From positions 188,501 to 252,500 of the forward strand of contig JAJEKV010000275.1 of NCBI GenBank assembly GCA_021234155.1: a stretch of 64,000 nucleotides of DNA, in the 5' to 3' direction. Both the position numbers and the translations under genes were made by a program. Source of the stretch: Isoetes taiwanensis (Eukaryota; Streptophyta; Lycopodiopsida; Isoetales; Isoetaceae). The first letter of the stretch is position 1. Every line of letters begins with the position of its first letter. This document shows positions 32,141 through 43,939 of the stretch, one piece after another. Under the pieces are notes generated by a model. It was not told where the DNA came from and searched no databases. It saw only the letters and a program-made list of their open reading frames with translations.

Positions 32141-32727
32141 CACAGAAAGATGCCACAGATGCACCGAGTCCCAAATAGAACATGTTTAATGCAACCTGCA
32201 TTCAGAACAATAGAACATTTTTAATGCAACATGCACCGAGTCCCAAATAGAACATTTTTAATGCAACCTTCATTCAATTCAATAGGGACTTAAACCTTCC
32301 ACGCAGAATTACAATTAAAAATTAAAGCATTGCTTTTGTCAATGTTACCCTTGCGACTTCATGCAGAAGCTTGTTCAAGTTTCCAGTATTATTTCCATAG
32401 GAATCAAGAAGCTCTCCCAGCATAATTGCCATAAATGGCAAGGACATGCCATCGACAATCGCTCCTATTGTTCCAATTATCATGTAGATGATATCCGATT
32501 GGACTCAATAAATTGAAATAGCTTATGGAAAGGGAAGATTTCTTTCATCTTTCTAGCCATTTTGGGGCGGGAGAAGATCTTCCTTTTATCCTTTTCCTCG
32601 GCATGTAAAACCTCCTTTTCATCCGATATTTCTTTTTCCCCTTTCTTATCCCCTGAATAATTTCTATTTCTTGTGAAGCAGTAATCCATTTCTCGAGTAA
32701 ATCCCAGAATGGCGGCATTTCAAGACC
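32141..32727 (-). pseudogene. ABCB-type ABC transporter fragment, N-terminal exons
   Basis: Minus strand. An acceptor TTTTGCAG at 32728 opens an exon with a charged N-terminal leader, then KMKEIFPFHKLFQFIES and, after a one-base shift near 32500, IIYMIIGTIGAIVDGMSLPF and MLGELLDSYGNNTGN: the first transmembrane helix and first extracellular loop of ABCB (P-glycoprotein-like) exporters. The exon ends EVAR at 32349 before GTAACA. The next exon (32195-32141) reads VALNMFYLGLGASVASFC before GTAAGA; EVAR|VALNMFYLG joins in phase 0 exactly as the second helix of plant ABCB proteins does. No nucleotide-binding domains are present. It lies antisense inside the LTR element. The frameshift makes it a pseudogene. 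Confidence 0.85.
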
Positions 32728-32826
32728 TGCAAAACAAATCGTTACAAGAATCTTTAAGAAGTCCTCGTAGTATCAAAAAAAAGTTTCAAAGGCGGATCGA
32801 GGGGCTTCGTGTAATTTCATGGCGGA

Positions 32827-33219
32827 TTAGAAAGAAAGCCGGCAAGTAGCATGTGCAAAATCTTTGAGAAAGTTATAAGAATGCATACTACGGATTAAAA
32901 AGCGGACTGCAGCTTGGAATACCAATGCGGACAAGAAGACAGATCTGTAGTAGCGACATGCAAGATGAACGTCCACACAGGGCTCCTCTGTAAGGCCCAA
33001 GATATGGCTAAGAACGTCCTCCTCTTCGAACGGATCTCGCCATAGCTCCTCCACAGACCCTTCTTCGCTTTCTTCCTTCAAAATCGCCCCTTGAGACCCA
33101 TCTATGGTGCTCGAATCTGGATTACAGCATTCTTCCAACCCCATAGCTTCTTCTGCAGACCACATAGAAAAATTTTGGAAACTCCCAGAACCTACTAGGC
33201 TGTACAATCCAGAATCCAT
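32827..33219 (-). CDS. Unidentified 130-codon frame upstream of the ABCB piece
   Basis: ATG at 33219-33217. Acidic middle (KEESEEGSVEELWRDPFEEE) followed by a hydrophobic stretch (YYRSVFLSALVFQAAVRFLI). It could be a first exon of the captured gene or an unrelated frame; typical ABCB proteins have a short charged leader but nothing I can align with this. An in-frame link to the exon at 32727 was not established. Confidence 0.35.
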   Translation of the reverse strand: MDSGLYSLVGSGSFQNFSMWSAEEAMGLEECCNPDSSTIDGSQGAILKEESEEGSVEELWRDPFEEEDVLSHILGLTEEPCVDVHLACRYYRSVFLSALVFQAAVRFLIRSMHSYNFLKDFAHATCRLSF

Positions 33220-33361
33220 CTAATTGCACAAAAAAATCATGAGATGTGGCTCCTTTGCCTTTGCCTTCCCCAGCCCTGAAAGAAGAAAATGTCGAAACAA
33301 ACTCCAAATAACCCTAAAATACCTTTGATCGATGCCTGCATGTTTGATTTTCAGATATGTA

Positions 33362-33530
33362 GAGAAATCATAGGTATGACCATTGAAAAATGCCACTAAA
33401 TTTGGAGTGACAGTATGTGCACTCTAGATATACCAATTAGTATATCTCGCAAAATACTGTCATCAAATCATATAAAAACTATTGAAAAAAAAGTATAAAA
33501 ATACAAAAGAAACCCCCTGTTATTATGCTA
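33362..33530. repeat. Dispersed repeat R5, copy 2
   Basis: Parallels 22585-22755 (GACCATTGAAAAA, GTGCACTCTAGA, CCCCCTGTTATTATGCTACA). Confidence 0.7.
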
Positions 33531-33547
33531 CATATTCATATCAAAAC

Positions 33548-33650
33548 TTCAATTATTATATGGTGTTGGAGTACACCCTAAAACCTCCAAATATTATTAT
33601 TATTCTATGGCGTTGGAGTACACCCTAAAACCTCCAAATTATTATTATCA
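33548..33650. repeat. Direct repeat, 2 copies of about 52 bp
   Basis: TTGGAGTACACCCTAAAACC followed by TCCAAAT and ATTATT runs occurs twice, at about 33565 and 33613. The following text (GAAGTCTCGGATATCAAAAC) also occurs near 30478. Confidence 0.75.
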
Positions 33651-33793
33651 TCATTTCGAGTTCGAAGTCTCGGATATCAAAACTTCGGTTGTGTTCCTTA
33701 TTGAGTCTAAGGGACCAACTATTGTACTAAATATATGAAAAACTTTGAAGTAAGAGGGCCGAGGGGACCGACCCATTTTTTGTTTGGGCGAGA

Positions 33794-34491
33794 TGTTGAC
33801 CGGGTTTTTGGCACCCGGTCAACATGAAAAAAAAAGAAAAGAAAGAGAACCATTGGAAGGGAAGGTCGATTATAAAGCCCAAATGTTGTAAAGGTCTAAG
33901 GCACCAAAAAATAAAAAAAGGGCCTAGATCTAGTTGTTTAAATTTAAGGGCTTCTAAGATTTTTTAGTGGTTGAAGAGGGGTACATTATCTAAGGCTAAG
34001 ATGAAGGGGCAAGATCAAAGGTGGAGATTAAAAAAGGCAAAAATTAAAGGTTGAGATAAAGAGGCAAGATCAAGGGTGGAGATGAAGGGGTCGAAATTAA
34101 AGGTTGAGATGAAGAGGCAAGATCAAAGGTGGAGATTAAGAGGCAAAAATTAAAGGTCCGGATAAAAGTAATGTTTATAAAATTTCGAGGAGCACGAGCT
34201 CCTCCTCTTGCCTTGCTCCAAGTTCTTGGGATGGTGGCTCCTCCTTGAGGCTGGATCAATGGCCCCTCCATGGTTCGGAGACATGGAGGGACCCTCTTGT
34301 ATTTGGAGTTTTATGCTTATATAAAAATTCTTTGGGCCCAAAAATTATCTTTCCAAGTTTTTCTTCAAATCCCTTATTCTACACTCGATTTCATCAATGC
34401 AAGCTTTTGATTTCATATTGCAGCATCAAAGTGATCCCGATTTACGCCTTTGAGGGCCACTGTTGGGGATTGTGGGGAAAATCCGCCAACA
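33794..34491 (+). repeat. Right LTR of the 6.4-kb element
   Basis: Same text as 28083-28789 with few differences (for example CATTATCTAAGG against CATTAAGG, and shorter G and A runs). Its own TATA-like GCTTATATAAAAATTC is at about 34315-34330. Confidence 0.8.
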
Positions 34492-34625
34492 AGATGACCC
34501 CTGATCCGCATCCGACTTACTCCCCTAAATCTAAAGGTCGGATCACCAACCCGTTCGAGCCTGCAGACGCCATCTATGACTCACGCCCTCCGGCCCGAGA
34601 GAGTGTCAAGACTACCACCCCAAAC
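34492..34625 (-). mobile_element. Gypsy LTR, continuation after the inserted element
   Basis: CCGCATCCGACTTACTCCCC, then CCTAAATCTAAAGG and CCCGAGAGAGTGTC, parallels 50685-50790. It continues the LTR interrupted at 28082. Confidence 0.7.
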
Positions 34626-34639
34626 TGGGCCCACATGTT

Positions 34640-35290
34640 GTTTTTGGTGTCTTTTTGCTAAAAACAACGCCAAAAACTACAATGTTGTTTTTTGTCCGGA
34701 TTTGCTAGAAACAACGTGTAGTTTTTAGTCAAACTTTTATCTGCAGCGTAGTTTTTTTTGAAAAGTCTACGCGTAGAATTTTGTTAAAATTATCTACGCA
34801 TAGAAATTAACATGTGTTTCTACATGTTGTTTTTAAAGTTAGCTGTAGTTTTCAAGTGTTTTTTTTCCTAAAAAGTAGATATGTGGTTTTTAATTAACTT
34901 AAAATGTCCACACGTGTTGTTTTTAAAGTTAGCTGTAGTTTTCAAGTGTAGTTTTCCTAAAAAGTAGATATGTGGTTTTTAATAAACTTAAAACATCCAC
35001 GTGTTATTTTTAACCGTTGTATCGCAAAAAAACAACACTAAAAGACCACGTAGAGAATTTTGTCCGATTTTGATAGAAACTACACGTAGTTTTCTAATTT
35101 TTGCTCTTAACTATGTTGTTTCCAAGTGTTGAAGATAAATGTGGTTTCTCAAAACAACGGTTGTTTTTAGTATTGTTTTTCTGATGAGAACAAATTTTGA
35201 TATATAATTTTACATAGAAATCACATGTAGTTTTATAAAAATAGATGTTTTCAGGTGTTGTTTTTCTAAACCAATAAATGACACTAAGAT
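34640..35290. repeat. Degenerate T-rich repeats (GTGTAGTTTTT type)
   Basis: Recurrent words TTGTTTTTAAAGTTAGCTGT, GTAGTTTTC and CTAAAAAGTAGATATGTGG, with one clear direct duplication of about 110 bp (34815-34910 and 34920-35000). It is the complement in style of the A-rich block at 43940-44650. No coding. Confidence 0.65.
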
Positions 35291-35479
35291 GTTTTAGGCA
35301 ATGATGTTTGCTTTTGGTTAAAGTATTTTGTTAAAATGCAAATTATAGCATGCTTTATAGCTTCTTTTACATTCTTGTTTTACAACCTTCAAACGAGGGA
35401 ATACTTTATGATATACTCCAGATCTACTGCTAAAACACAATTGCTTGAAACTTTCAACGGTGAAAAACAAACAATGTCG

Positions 35480-36115
35480 TCGATTCGCGTAGCGAATCGG
35501 CATTCTTGCTCAAGACGAGCATGCATGCATTGCATGCGTCGCATGCATGCATCGCATGCGTTTTGGGCCGTTCGTCAGGTTGGGCGTTTGCTACTTGTTG
35601 CAGAGTTCTTCATCGACGTTTCATCGGCGCTTCCTCTTCTCTCAGCAGTACCTTATTCTCTTTGAACCCACCCTCCCCCCCTTCTTTGTTTACTATATTT
35701 TGTTCAAGTTCTGTTTATCATGTTTTTCCACCCGGTGGGTGATGCTTTTTTTCCACCCACTGGGTGATGCTATTCTTTGGTATGTTTCTCGTTTGTTGTT
35801 GGATGTGCAGGTGCAGGTTGGCGAGCGCCATCCGTTTTGACTTCTCCATGCGCGGGTTTTTGGGAGCGATTCTATGCTTTACGTTTGTCTAAGCCCCTTG
35901 CCGAAGGCTTATCACTAGGGTTTTTCCTCGAAAACCGAAGGGCGGGGTTTTCTAATCCGGTGATAAGCTTTCAAGCAGTACATCAGCCACTCATCTATTA
36001 GCATTGTATTTGTTTTGGGGTCCAAATGTTATAATTGGATTTTCCCTTTATTTTTAGGTGGGTAGTTCGCAGATAAAGCGGCTATCCATTTATCCACCAT
36101 TGTAGAAATCTGCTG
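35480..36115 (+). repeat. Dispersed repeat R3, copy 3 (most complete)
   Basis: Begins with a palindrome GATTCGCGTAGCGAATC, then a GCATGCATGCAT-rich head, TTCTCTCAGCAGTACCTTAT, a duplicated CACCC(G/A).TGGGTGATGC (35730 and 35757), the hairpin region CCGAAGGGCGGGGTTTTCTA and the end TGTAGAAATCTGCTGAGATG. It shares its hairpin style with the LINE-A 3' UTR, so it may be a related SINE or LINE 3' end, but no pol III boxes or RT were seen. Confidence 0.7.
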
Positions 36116-36265
36116 AGATGAATGAGAAGCCTATCTATCGCAGTGCAAGAATGATATTCAAAATGTATTGTTACAACAGAGTGAAAGGCTAAGAAGAAAG
36201 AAATTAAGCTAGTTGTGGTTAAGGTGTCCAGTAATAGCTATAAGAATACAACCTTTCAGAACCTT

Positions 36266-36880
36266 TCAAGCAACTTTGCTGCTAAATATTCTTCCATATC
36301 GGGGGCACTCCATGCTCCATGATCCCTGACCGGCTTCTACGTACAAAAAACCAAATGAACAAAAATGAAATGATAAAGCAACAAAAGTAACAAAAAGAAA
36401 AGAATAAAATGTGAAGACCTTTGGCGATCTTTCTGCTGCTATAGTAGCCACAAAATCTGCATCAAGCACGGGGTTGCCATAGAACCCGGCAAGGGCGTAG
36501 TTATATCCATAGCGATTTTTAGTCTTGCTGCGCAAATTAACCCTCGCATAAATCTAAAACTTCAGGCAATTAAAACTTTTCAGGGGCTCTTGCAAGAGCT
36601 CGGTGAGGCATAACAAGGATTATACAGGCAGGATTACGAACCTTCTTTTCTCGAAATGGTACAGCCGTGAATCCGGGTTATATGCTACCCGAATGGAAAG
36701 CCCGAGTGCCCCGATATGGAAAAAGCAGAGTATGATCCATGCTCCATGATTCTGAATGGAAAGCGGATGTACTTCAAGCAGATAGTTTTCTCACATATTA
36801 TTTTCCACCAAAAGCAGCGCTCTGCATCCTCTGATCCGAGCAACTGGTACCTATAAACAGCTGTCAACACAAGGAAAAAG
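36266..36880 (-). pseudogene. Unidentified exon-like fragments
   Basis: Minus strand, two open pieces: 36870-36700 with AVYRYQLLGSEDAERCFWW and KYIRFPFRIMEHGSY, and 36545-36415 with NLRSKTKNRYGYNYALAGF and NPVLDADFVATIAAE. Both look like conserved soluble protein rather than repeats. The word GCTCCATGATCC appears at 36312 and 36741. I do not recognise the gene. Confidence 0.4.
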
Positions 36881-37062
36881 ATGCAGCTATTGAACCCATA
36901 AACAACAAAAGAACCTTACTACAGAAGTGATGGCTATGAATGACATCCTGCTTCTAGAAACTCAAAGCTTCATGAACTCAATCGGCAACTTAAGGTCCAA
37001 GCCATTTTGTTTGCGCTCAAACATTAAAAAAAAAACGGGCCCCTCTAGGAGGAGCCCGATGC

Positions 37063-37398
37063 CTATGATCGCCGGGCAAGCTCTTCCTGGAGGGCAGTGA
37101 TAATTTTTTTCTGCTCCTCCAACATGATTGCCTGCCCCGCAACCACGTTCTCATATTCCGCAACCTTATCTTCCCGCTCATCGAGTTGAGCTCGGGCAGC
37201 CTCTCCCGCTTCGATTGCGGCCCTAAGCGTCTCTTGGAGGTTATATCTCGTGGCGCGCAATTCGCGGTCTAAGGCAGCCCGCTGATTGTCGCGCACTAAA
37301 ATCACCTCCCTATAGAAGGCGGCCTTGTGCTCTGCCAAAGTGAAGGGGGATACGAAAAAAATAGGGGAGCTGTAAATCCGGCATTCCCTGTTACTCCG
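37063..37398 (-). CDS. Coiled-coil fragment
   Basis: About 90 codons rich in Ala, Glu, Arg and Gln (RDNQRAALDRELRATRYNLQ, then EAGEAARAQLDEREDKVAEY), ending ELARRS at 37063. GC content is clearly above the surroundings, and a heptad-like pattern runs throughout. The frame continues upstream without an ATG to about 37380, so it is a fragment. It could come from a retroelement gag-like or host coiled-coil protein. Confidence 0.4.
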   Translation of the reverse strand, partial: RSNRECRIYSSPIFFVSPFTLAEHKAAFYREVILVRDNQRAALDRELRATRYNLQETLRAAIEAGEAARAQLDEREDKVAEYENVVAGQAIMLEEQKKIITALQEELARRS

Positions 37399-40300
37399 TC
37401 CATTTAGTTGTAAATCCGGGCTTCTACATTTTCACTTTTTCAATCTGAAGCTTCTACCTCAGAATTGGCGAAAATGCATCACCCAATCCCTGAATAACTG
37501 GTATCACACTATGCTTTGGCAAGGAATTGCATCTGAACATAGAAGATCGGAAGAAGAGGGATAGAAGCAGCAAAGCGGGAAAGAGGAAGATGATCGAAGC
37601 AGGATAGAAGCGGCAAAGCGGCTTTCCGTCTCCCGCCATAACATCTCTGTTCCATCGAAAACTCAAAAAAACAAAAGGACCAATCAAATTGAAGGGCTTG
37701 GATCGAAATCTGAGCCCTTGATTATGTCTTGATTTCAACTGCCATAAATCCTTTAGACTAAACACAAATTTACCATGCCTAAAGATTTGTAGCAATACAT
37801 GTATAACATCAAATAATTACAAACACGGTGTAAATTCATCACGGTTATTATAAGTGAAACTTCTTCCCTTTTTTGGGTTGCCCCTAGGGGGCAAACCCTC
37901 GTTTATGTGGGTAGGTGCGCATATCCAGGTGAGATGTTCACAATTCTCATCCTGATATTGATATCATCCATAAATTTTAATATTCATAGTCAATTAGCTT
38001 GAAGCTTTCATCTGTTTCAATAAATGGTACCATATGTTTTGTGCTTTTGAATTTGTTGGCAAAGGTCCTGCACCATAATTAGGCTTCTATCGGATCATTG
38101 TAGCAAACCTGTGACATTATAGACATAGCCTTACTTTGGTATCCCCCATATAATACAAGCTTTCACCATCTTCTATTATTGATCATAGAGTTGTGAGCTA
38201 TAAAACAATCTAATGCATTAAACATGAAAATCATGTTTGTGTGCCAAATTCATTGCAAGCACAAAAATTGTCAATATGTCCATTGTGGATTTCACTAGAG
38301 TTTGACAATTGGCGAAGCATGTTCAAGGTATTGAAAGCATTATTTTAGCTCTTTTTCATTTCTACTGCACAAGTGGCTAGATATATTGGATAGACATGCA
38401 AGCACATCATAATTGCACTGTTTTTACGTTAAATTGAATCTGTGCAAGAAGGATATGCACAAGAAGATGTAAGGAGATACCAAAGAGTAGGAAACAAGAA
38501 TTTGCGGCCATTTGTGCCGAAAGGACTAAAAACTCGCCTTGTGATTTCCTTCAATTCTTAGCTATATAGGATCTCCACGATAAGCATGTTTGCCATGGAT
38601 CCATGCACACAGACGCTAGCAGCACCCAAGTGAAATAAGGGTGCAGCTAGAGAGCCACATGCATCTGGAACCTTATATGTAGATGGTGTTTCCTGTGTTC
38701 GATGCTTTGTTGGCTGCAAATTCAAAGGTCCAAAACGATCTACAGCGGTTAAGGATGCACTTTTAAGAAACCATTTCCACAATTGGGTCTTTAAAGACTT
38801 GAGCTTTCCATTTTTGTAGCGAGGTTTGATTCCACAACAAGGCTTTCAAACCGGATCACGCAGCATTTTTTTACAAGCATGTGGAATTGGTCTATTGTGG
38901 TAGATAGCATAATATAACAATGTTTATATCAACCACCCGTTTCATTCTCATGGAAATGGCACATTCCTCTTGGTTCGCCTTGGTGGGCGAGAACAAGTTA
39001 TAGCTCAATTTACACATCTGACTCTATGTGCAGATTAGCCACACAGTATATACAAATAAGTTTAGCAGACTTTTGTGTTCCCATGCTATATTATTCCTAA
39101 ATTGCATGCCATTGCATTACATGTTTGCAAAGCACAGTGAGAGGGGAATGATCTGGCCTTGCTAGGCATAAGACAAGATGAGTGTATTGAAAGCAAAGTG
39201 TGACTTGCAGCTACTTCTCAACCTTAAGTAACATTTGTGTTAATAATATATGCAGATGTATTAACTAGTCGAAGGTGAGTTGAGATTATAATATATTTGT
39301 ATAGTAGAGGTACAGGCTGCAAGCTGACCATAATACATAAGACACACTGTCAAGCAAATTTTATGACTCACAGAGTCTAATAACTAGAAGTGATGGTGCA
39401 CGGGTGCAAACTGAGAAGAATGAATGCTGCCTCCATATTTCACGCCTAGATACAGCCTGCATCAGGCTTGTTAATTATTATCCAGTCATGACCCATCTAT
39501 GCTAGAACAAGTCGTGACTTTGCTGAGCTCCTATTACATATTTATAGTCCTTCTCATCTTCTTTGAATGTTGTGATTTTGAGGCCTTCCATCGCAATACT
39601 AGTTTAGAGCCCATCGTGAGACCATCTTTCTTTGCTCTTTCCAAATTGTCCATTCAAGTTATTGGTGTTTGTTTGCTTGTTTGTTCATGTATGCAACCTC
39701 TTCCATACTCCCGTCTGTTGGCATGTTTAAAATGCTACATTGTGATTGCCCTCTCTATTCTACAATGGTTAGTATGGGGAAGGAAATGAAAGTGGAACTG
39801 ATTAAACTCCCCGAAAATTCGGTTTTGTTTTGAAAATCAATTTCTCTGCAAGTAACTTTCCATTTGGAATCGGTTCTAATACTGCAGACTCCATCTTGTA
39901 TCTTGCTGAATGACTGGAGTTACTACATGTAGATATGTTTGTTGGGGGTTATGTGCAGGTTGTCAAGTTGTAGATAATGTTTGCAATTTAGTTAGCATCC
40001 ATAAAATTGAAGTTCCTCCTTTGGTGATATATGAAAATGAAGTGCCCAACCCAAGTTCTTTGTATCGCGGAAATCATTCATGCCTCATCAACTCCTCTAA
40101 TAGTCAAAACAAATGTTGTCCATAATAACCACAGAGTTCACAAATGTTCATGAATTCATAAAAACCATCCAAATTGTTGATTTCTCAAATGTGCCAAAAA
40201 CATTAGATCTTGAACTAAAGTTGTAAGAGAACTTCAAGAAAATACATGTTTCTACTTAGTTAAACACGATCAAAAGTCTTGACAAAATTGTTCATTTAAA

Positions 40301-41359
40301 GAGACAAAATTAATGTTTCTAAAGGAAGCTTCGATAAACGAAAATTATAATTCTCCATCTTAGCTAGAGTATGCACTTAGATTATTTTTGCAATCTAAAC
40401 CTTCAAAGTGTCAACACGGAAAGGTCCAACTGCACTCCAAAAAATAACCTCTTATATAACACTCCATGGCACCACACCTTCAATTGCAACTACGCGCGGT
40501 CCCCTATTTGTTCGCAGACGTCAGATAAGCACAAACCATACGAAAAAAATTCCAACATTGCCATCTTAGACACTCCGCCAGAGGGCAACCCGTCGTGCGC
40601 AGCACCTTGTTTTTTTTAGGAAAGTGCTCTTACAACATAAGACTTAGATCCTAATGAAGTGTCTAGACTATGAAAACAAACACTTATAGCATCAAGACAA
40701 TTCAATGGTCAAAACAATAAACCGATATAAGCATGCTGGACCGATCTCTACACTTCGATGCCAAGGTTCCATGCTAACATTCAAATGCTTTTTTGGCTCG
40801 TATCAATTCGACCCCTCAATATCTTCTAAAATTATAGGCCATTCTATATTAAGACTTCAATATCTTCTAAGATTATAGGCCATTCTATATTAAGACTATT
40901 GACCCATAAAAACTTTATATCTTCCTTATAAAGACAATGCAAGTCGAACCTTTGAACACATCCTTTTTTTCAACATCTAGAAGATGTTTTTCCTAAGAGA
41001 TCTCTTCAAGCTCCCACAATGTGTGATCAATCATGATCACACACTGCTCCTTATTATATTACATGAACCATTTCCTTCACATAATCTCAGCCGCTCTTCT
41101 CCATTGTTTGGATGCGATACAATTATCATACCTATTTTTTTTTTTTTCAATTTCACAATTGACAAAGCTCTATGACTTTTCCCTCTAAATCATACCGTAT
41201 AAATATCAAGTGCCATATATATATTGACCGTTGTCACGTCATCCCATGCCCCCATACCATGATGCCCCTTTTTCCTAAGCGAATCAATGGAAAGGAAATA
41301 AAAGATTCCAAGCGAAAATTAACGAGACTAAAACCATGTTCTTTTAATGCGTGTCTAGT
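37399..41359. other. Long stretch without recognised genes
   Basis: AT-rich DNA; open frames are short and motif-free. A 41-bp tandem duplication (TCAATATCTTCTAA.ATTATA...) lies at 40816-40897. Confidence 0.5.
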
Positions 41360-43880
41360 GGTATATTTGAGCCTATGTGGCATGTTTAAGCCAAGTGCCC
41401 AGTTTGAGTCACGTGTCAAATTTGAGCCTATGGACATGTTTGAGCCATGTGTCACGTTTGAGCCAATGTGGCATGTTTGAGCCACGTGTCATGTTTGAGC
41501 AAAGGTGGCATGTTCTAACCTAGGGGCATGTCTGAGCCTAGGGCATTTCAATCTTAAAAAAAAATAATACAAAATCATAGTTCATCCTTCAAAAAAATAA
41601 ATCATTTGTACTAACATTTTTATGACCCTAGTGGCATGTTTGAGCCTAGGGGCATGTTTTAGCCACGTGTCATGTTTGAGCCTAGGGCATGTTTGACCCT
41701 AGGAGCAATGCTTGAGCCTAGATGCTATGTTTGAGCCCATGTGGCATGTTTGAGCTGAGGTATTTGAGCATATATGGCATGTTTGATCCTAGGGCATGTT
41801 TGACCCTAGGGGCAATGCTTGAGCCGAGGTTGCATGTTTGCCTTTCAAAAACATAAATCATTTGAAATAGCATTTTTATTACCCTAGTGGCATGTTTGAG
41901 CCATGTGTCATGTTTTGAACCTAGTGGCATGTTTGATCTTGAGTGGCATGTTTGAGCTAAAGGTGGCATGTTTGATCCTATGTGGCATGTTTGAGCCACA
42001 TGTTCGTTTGAGCAGCGTATCATGTTTGAGTCTAGGGGCATGTTTGAGCCATGTTGCATGTTTGAGCGGTGGCAAGTTTAAGCCTATGTAGCATGTTTAA
42101 GCCAAGGTGGTATATTTGAGCCTATGTGGCATGTTTGAGTCACGTGTCATGCTTGAGCCAAGGTGGCATGCTCGAGCCTACGGGCATGTTTGAGCCTAGA
42201 GCCAACAAGGTAAGAGGACCGAGGCAAGATTACAGGCACCACCAGAACAATTGACTATGGCGCATTGGCCATGAGCTCTTTTGATGCTTTTTGAGAAGCA
42301 AGTGGGCTCATGCCCACGAAACTTGGTCCCTAGCGTAATATCAATGTTTTGAGTCCATTGGCAGAGCCAATTCCATGATTCGAGTGTGGGGAGTTGCACA
42401 TCCGTCGCCCGGGACTTCGGGAGAGGACTTTGGGGCAAGCTGCCGAGGTGCTTTATGGATCTGTCTTTCGGGTCAAGACCTCTGCCTCTACATGATGACA
42501 CGGCAAGATCCTTGTCAAATCGGCGTGAGGGGCAAGGGTGCCGCGTGGCATGTTTGAGCTACCTTGGCATGTTGGAGCCTATGTGGCATGTTGGAGCCAA
42601 GGTGGCATGTTTGAGCTTTAGTGGCATGTTGGTACCTAGGCGACATGCTTGAGCCACCTTGGCGGGGTTGGAGCCTAGGTGGCACGTTGGATCCCATGTG
42701 GCATGTTTGAGCCACCTTGGCATGTTGGAGCCTACGTGGCATGTTTGAGGCACACATTGGCTTGTTGGAGCCTAGGTGGCATGTTGGAGCCCATGTGGCA
42801 TGTTTGAGCCACCTTGGCATGTTTGAGCCTAGATGTTATGTTGGAGCCCACGACATATTGGAGCCTAGGTGGCATGTTGGGTAGCATGGAATGTTTGAGC
42901 CAACTTGGCATGTTTGAGCCTAGGTGACATGTTGGAGGCTAGGTGGCATGGTTGAGCCACCTTGGCATGTTGGAGCCTAGGTGGCATGTTGGAGCCCACA
43001 TGGCATTTTTGAGCCACCTTGGCATGTTGGATCCTAGGTGGCATGTTTGAGAAACCCTTGGCATGTTGGAGCCCGGTGGCATGTTGGAGCCCAGGTGGCA
43101 TGTTTGTGCCACCTTGGCATGTTTGAGCCACCTTGGCATGTTGAGCCACCTTAGCATGTTGGAGCCTAGGTGGCATGTTGGAGCCACCTTGGCATATTGG
43201 AGCCTAGGTGAAATGTTGGAGCCCACGTGGCATGTTTGAGCCACCTTGGTATGTTTGAGCCTAGGTGGCATGTTGGAGCCTAGGTGGTATATTGGAGCCG
43301 CGTGGCATGTTTGAGCCACCTTTGAATGTTGGAGCCTAGGTGGCATGTAGGGCCCAGCGTAGCATTTTTGAGCCACCTTAGCATGTTGGGCTCGGCGTGG
43401 CATACACCTTGGCATGTTTGAGCCTTGGTGGCATGTTGGAGCCTACGTGGCATGTTTGAGCCACCTTGGCATGTTTGAGCCTAGGTGGCATGTTGGTGAG
43501 GCGGCATGCTTGAGCCGACTGGGCGGGGTTGGAGCCTAGGTGGCATGTTGGAGCCCCATGGCATGTTTGAGCCACCCGACATGTTGGAACCTAGGTGGCA
43601 TGAAGCTCACGTGGCATGTTTGAGCCATCTTGGCATGTTTGAGCCTAGGTGTCATGTTGGCGTTGGCATGTTGGAGCCTAGGTGGTATGTTGGAGCCCAC
43701 GTGGCATGTTGGAGCCTATAGGTGGCATATAGGAGCCCGCATGGCATATTTGAGACACCTTGGCATGTTTGAGCCTAGGTGGCATGTTGGTGCTCACGTG
43801 GCATGCTTGAGCCACCTTGGCATGTTGGCACCTAAGTGGCATGTTTGAGCCCACGTGGCATGTTTGAGCCACGTTGGATC
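41360..43880. repeat. 19-bp satellite with 57-bp higher-order unit
   Basis: Basic unit TGGCATGTT(T/G)GAGCC plus four variable bases. From 42545 to 43880 three variants alternate (ending CTAGG, CCACG and CACCT), giving a 57-bp higher-order unit. Because 57 is a multiple of three, the minus strand is open over long stretches with a 19-residue repeating peptide (LQHAKVAQTCH). The first part (41360-42190) is looser and T-rich. 42190-42545 is a non-satellite insert. The open frames are a by-product of periodicity, not genes. Confidence 0.92.
42190..42545. other. Non-satellite segment inside the satellite
   Basis: GC-richer 350-bp segment (CTTCGGGAGAGGACTTTGGG, GGCAAGATCCTTGTCAAATC). No coding motif. 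It separates the diverged and the regular halves of the satellite. Confidence 0.6.
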
Positions 43881-43939
43881 TAACCATTGAAGTTATTTTT
43901 CGCGAATGTAAAACAATACGATACATTCCCAAAGTAATA

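Larger units (their letters stand above)
28083..34491 (+). mobile_element. 6.4-kb non-autonomous LTR retrotransposon inserted in the Gypsy LTR
   Basis: Two direct repeats of about 700 bp (28083-28789 and 33794-34491) start TGTTGACCGGG and end GCCAACA, giving TGTTG...CAACA termini. The flanks are both Gypsy LTR sequence that joins up when the element is removed (GTGCTAGAGAACTCGTG before, CGCATCCG.CTTACTC.CC after). The flanking target bases are GTGAC on the left and GATGAC on the right, a probable but imperfect target duplication. Purine-rich bases precede the right repeat. No gag or pol is visible between the repeats; the interior holds a LINE-A 3' end, a giant palindrome and an antisense ABCB gene piece. 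The two LTRs differ by few changes, so insertion is fairly recent. Orientation is set as plus from the purine-rich side. Confidence 0.75.

Noticed and set aside
28083-34491. Two independent solo LTRs
   Set aside because: The outer flanks rejoin as one Gypsy LTR, so the two repeats bound a single insertion.
41360-43880. Genes on either strand inside the satellite
   Set aside because: Open frames follow from the 57-bp periodicity and exist on both strands.
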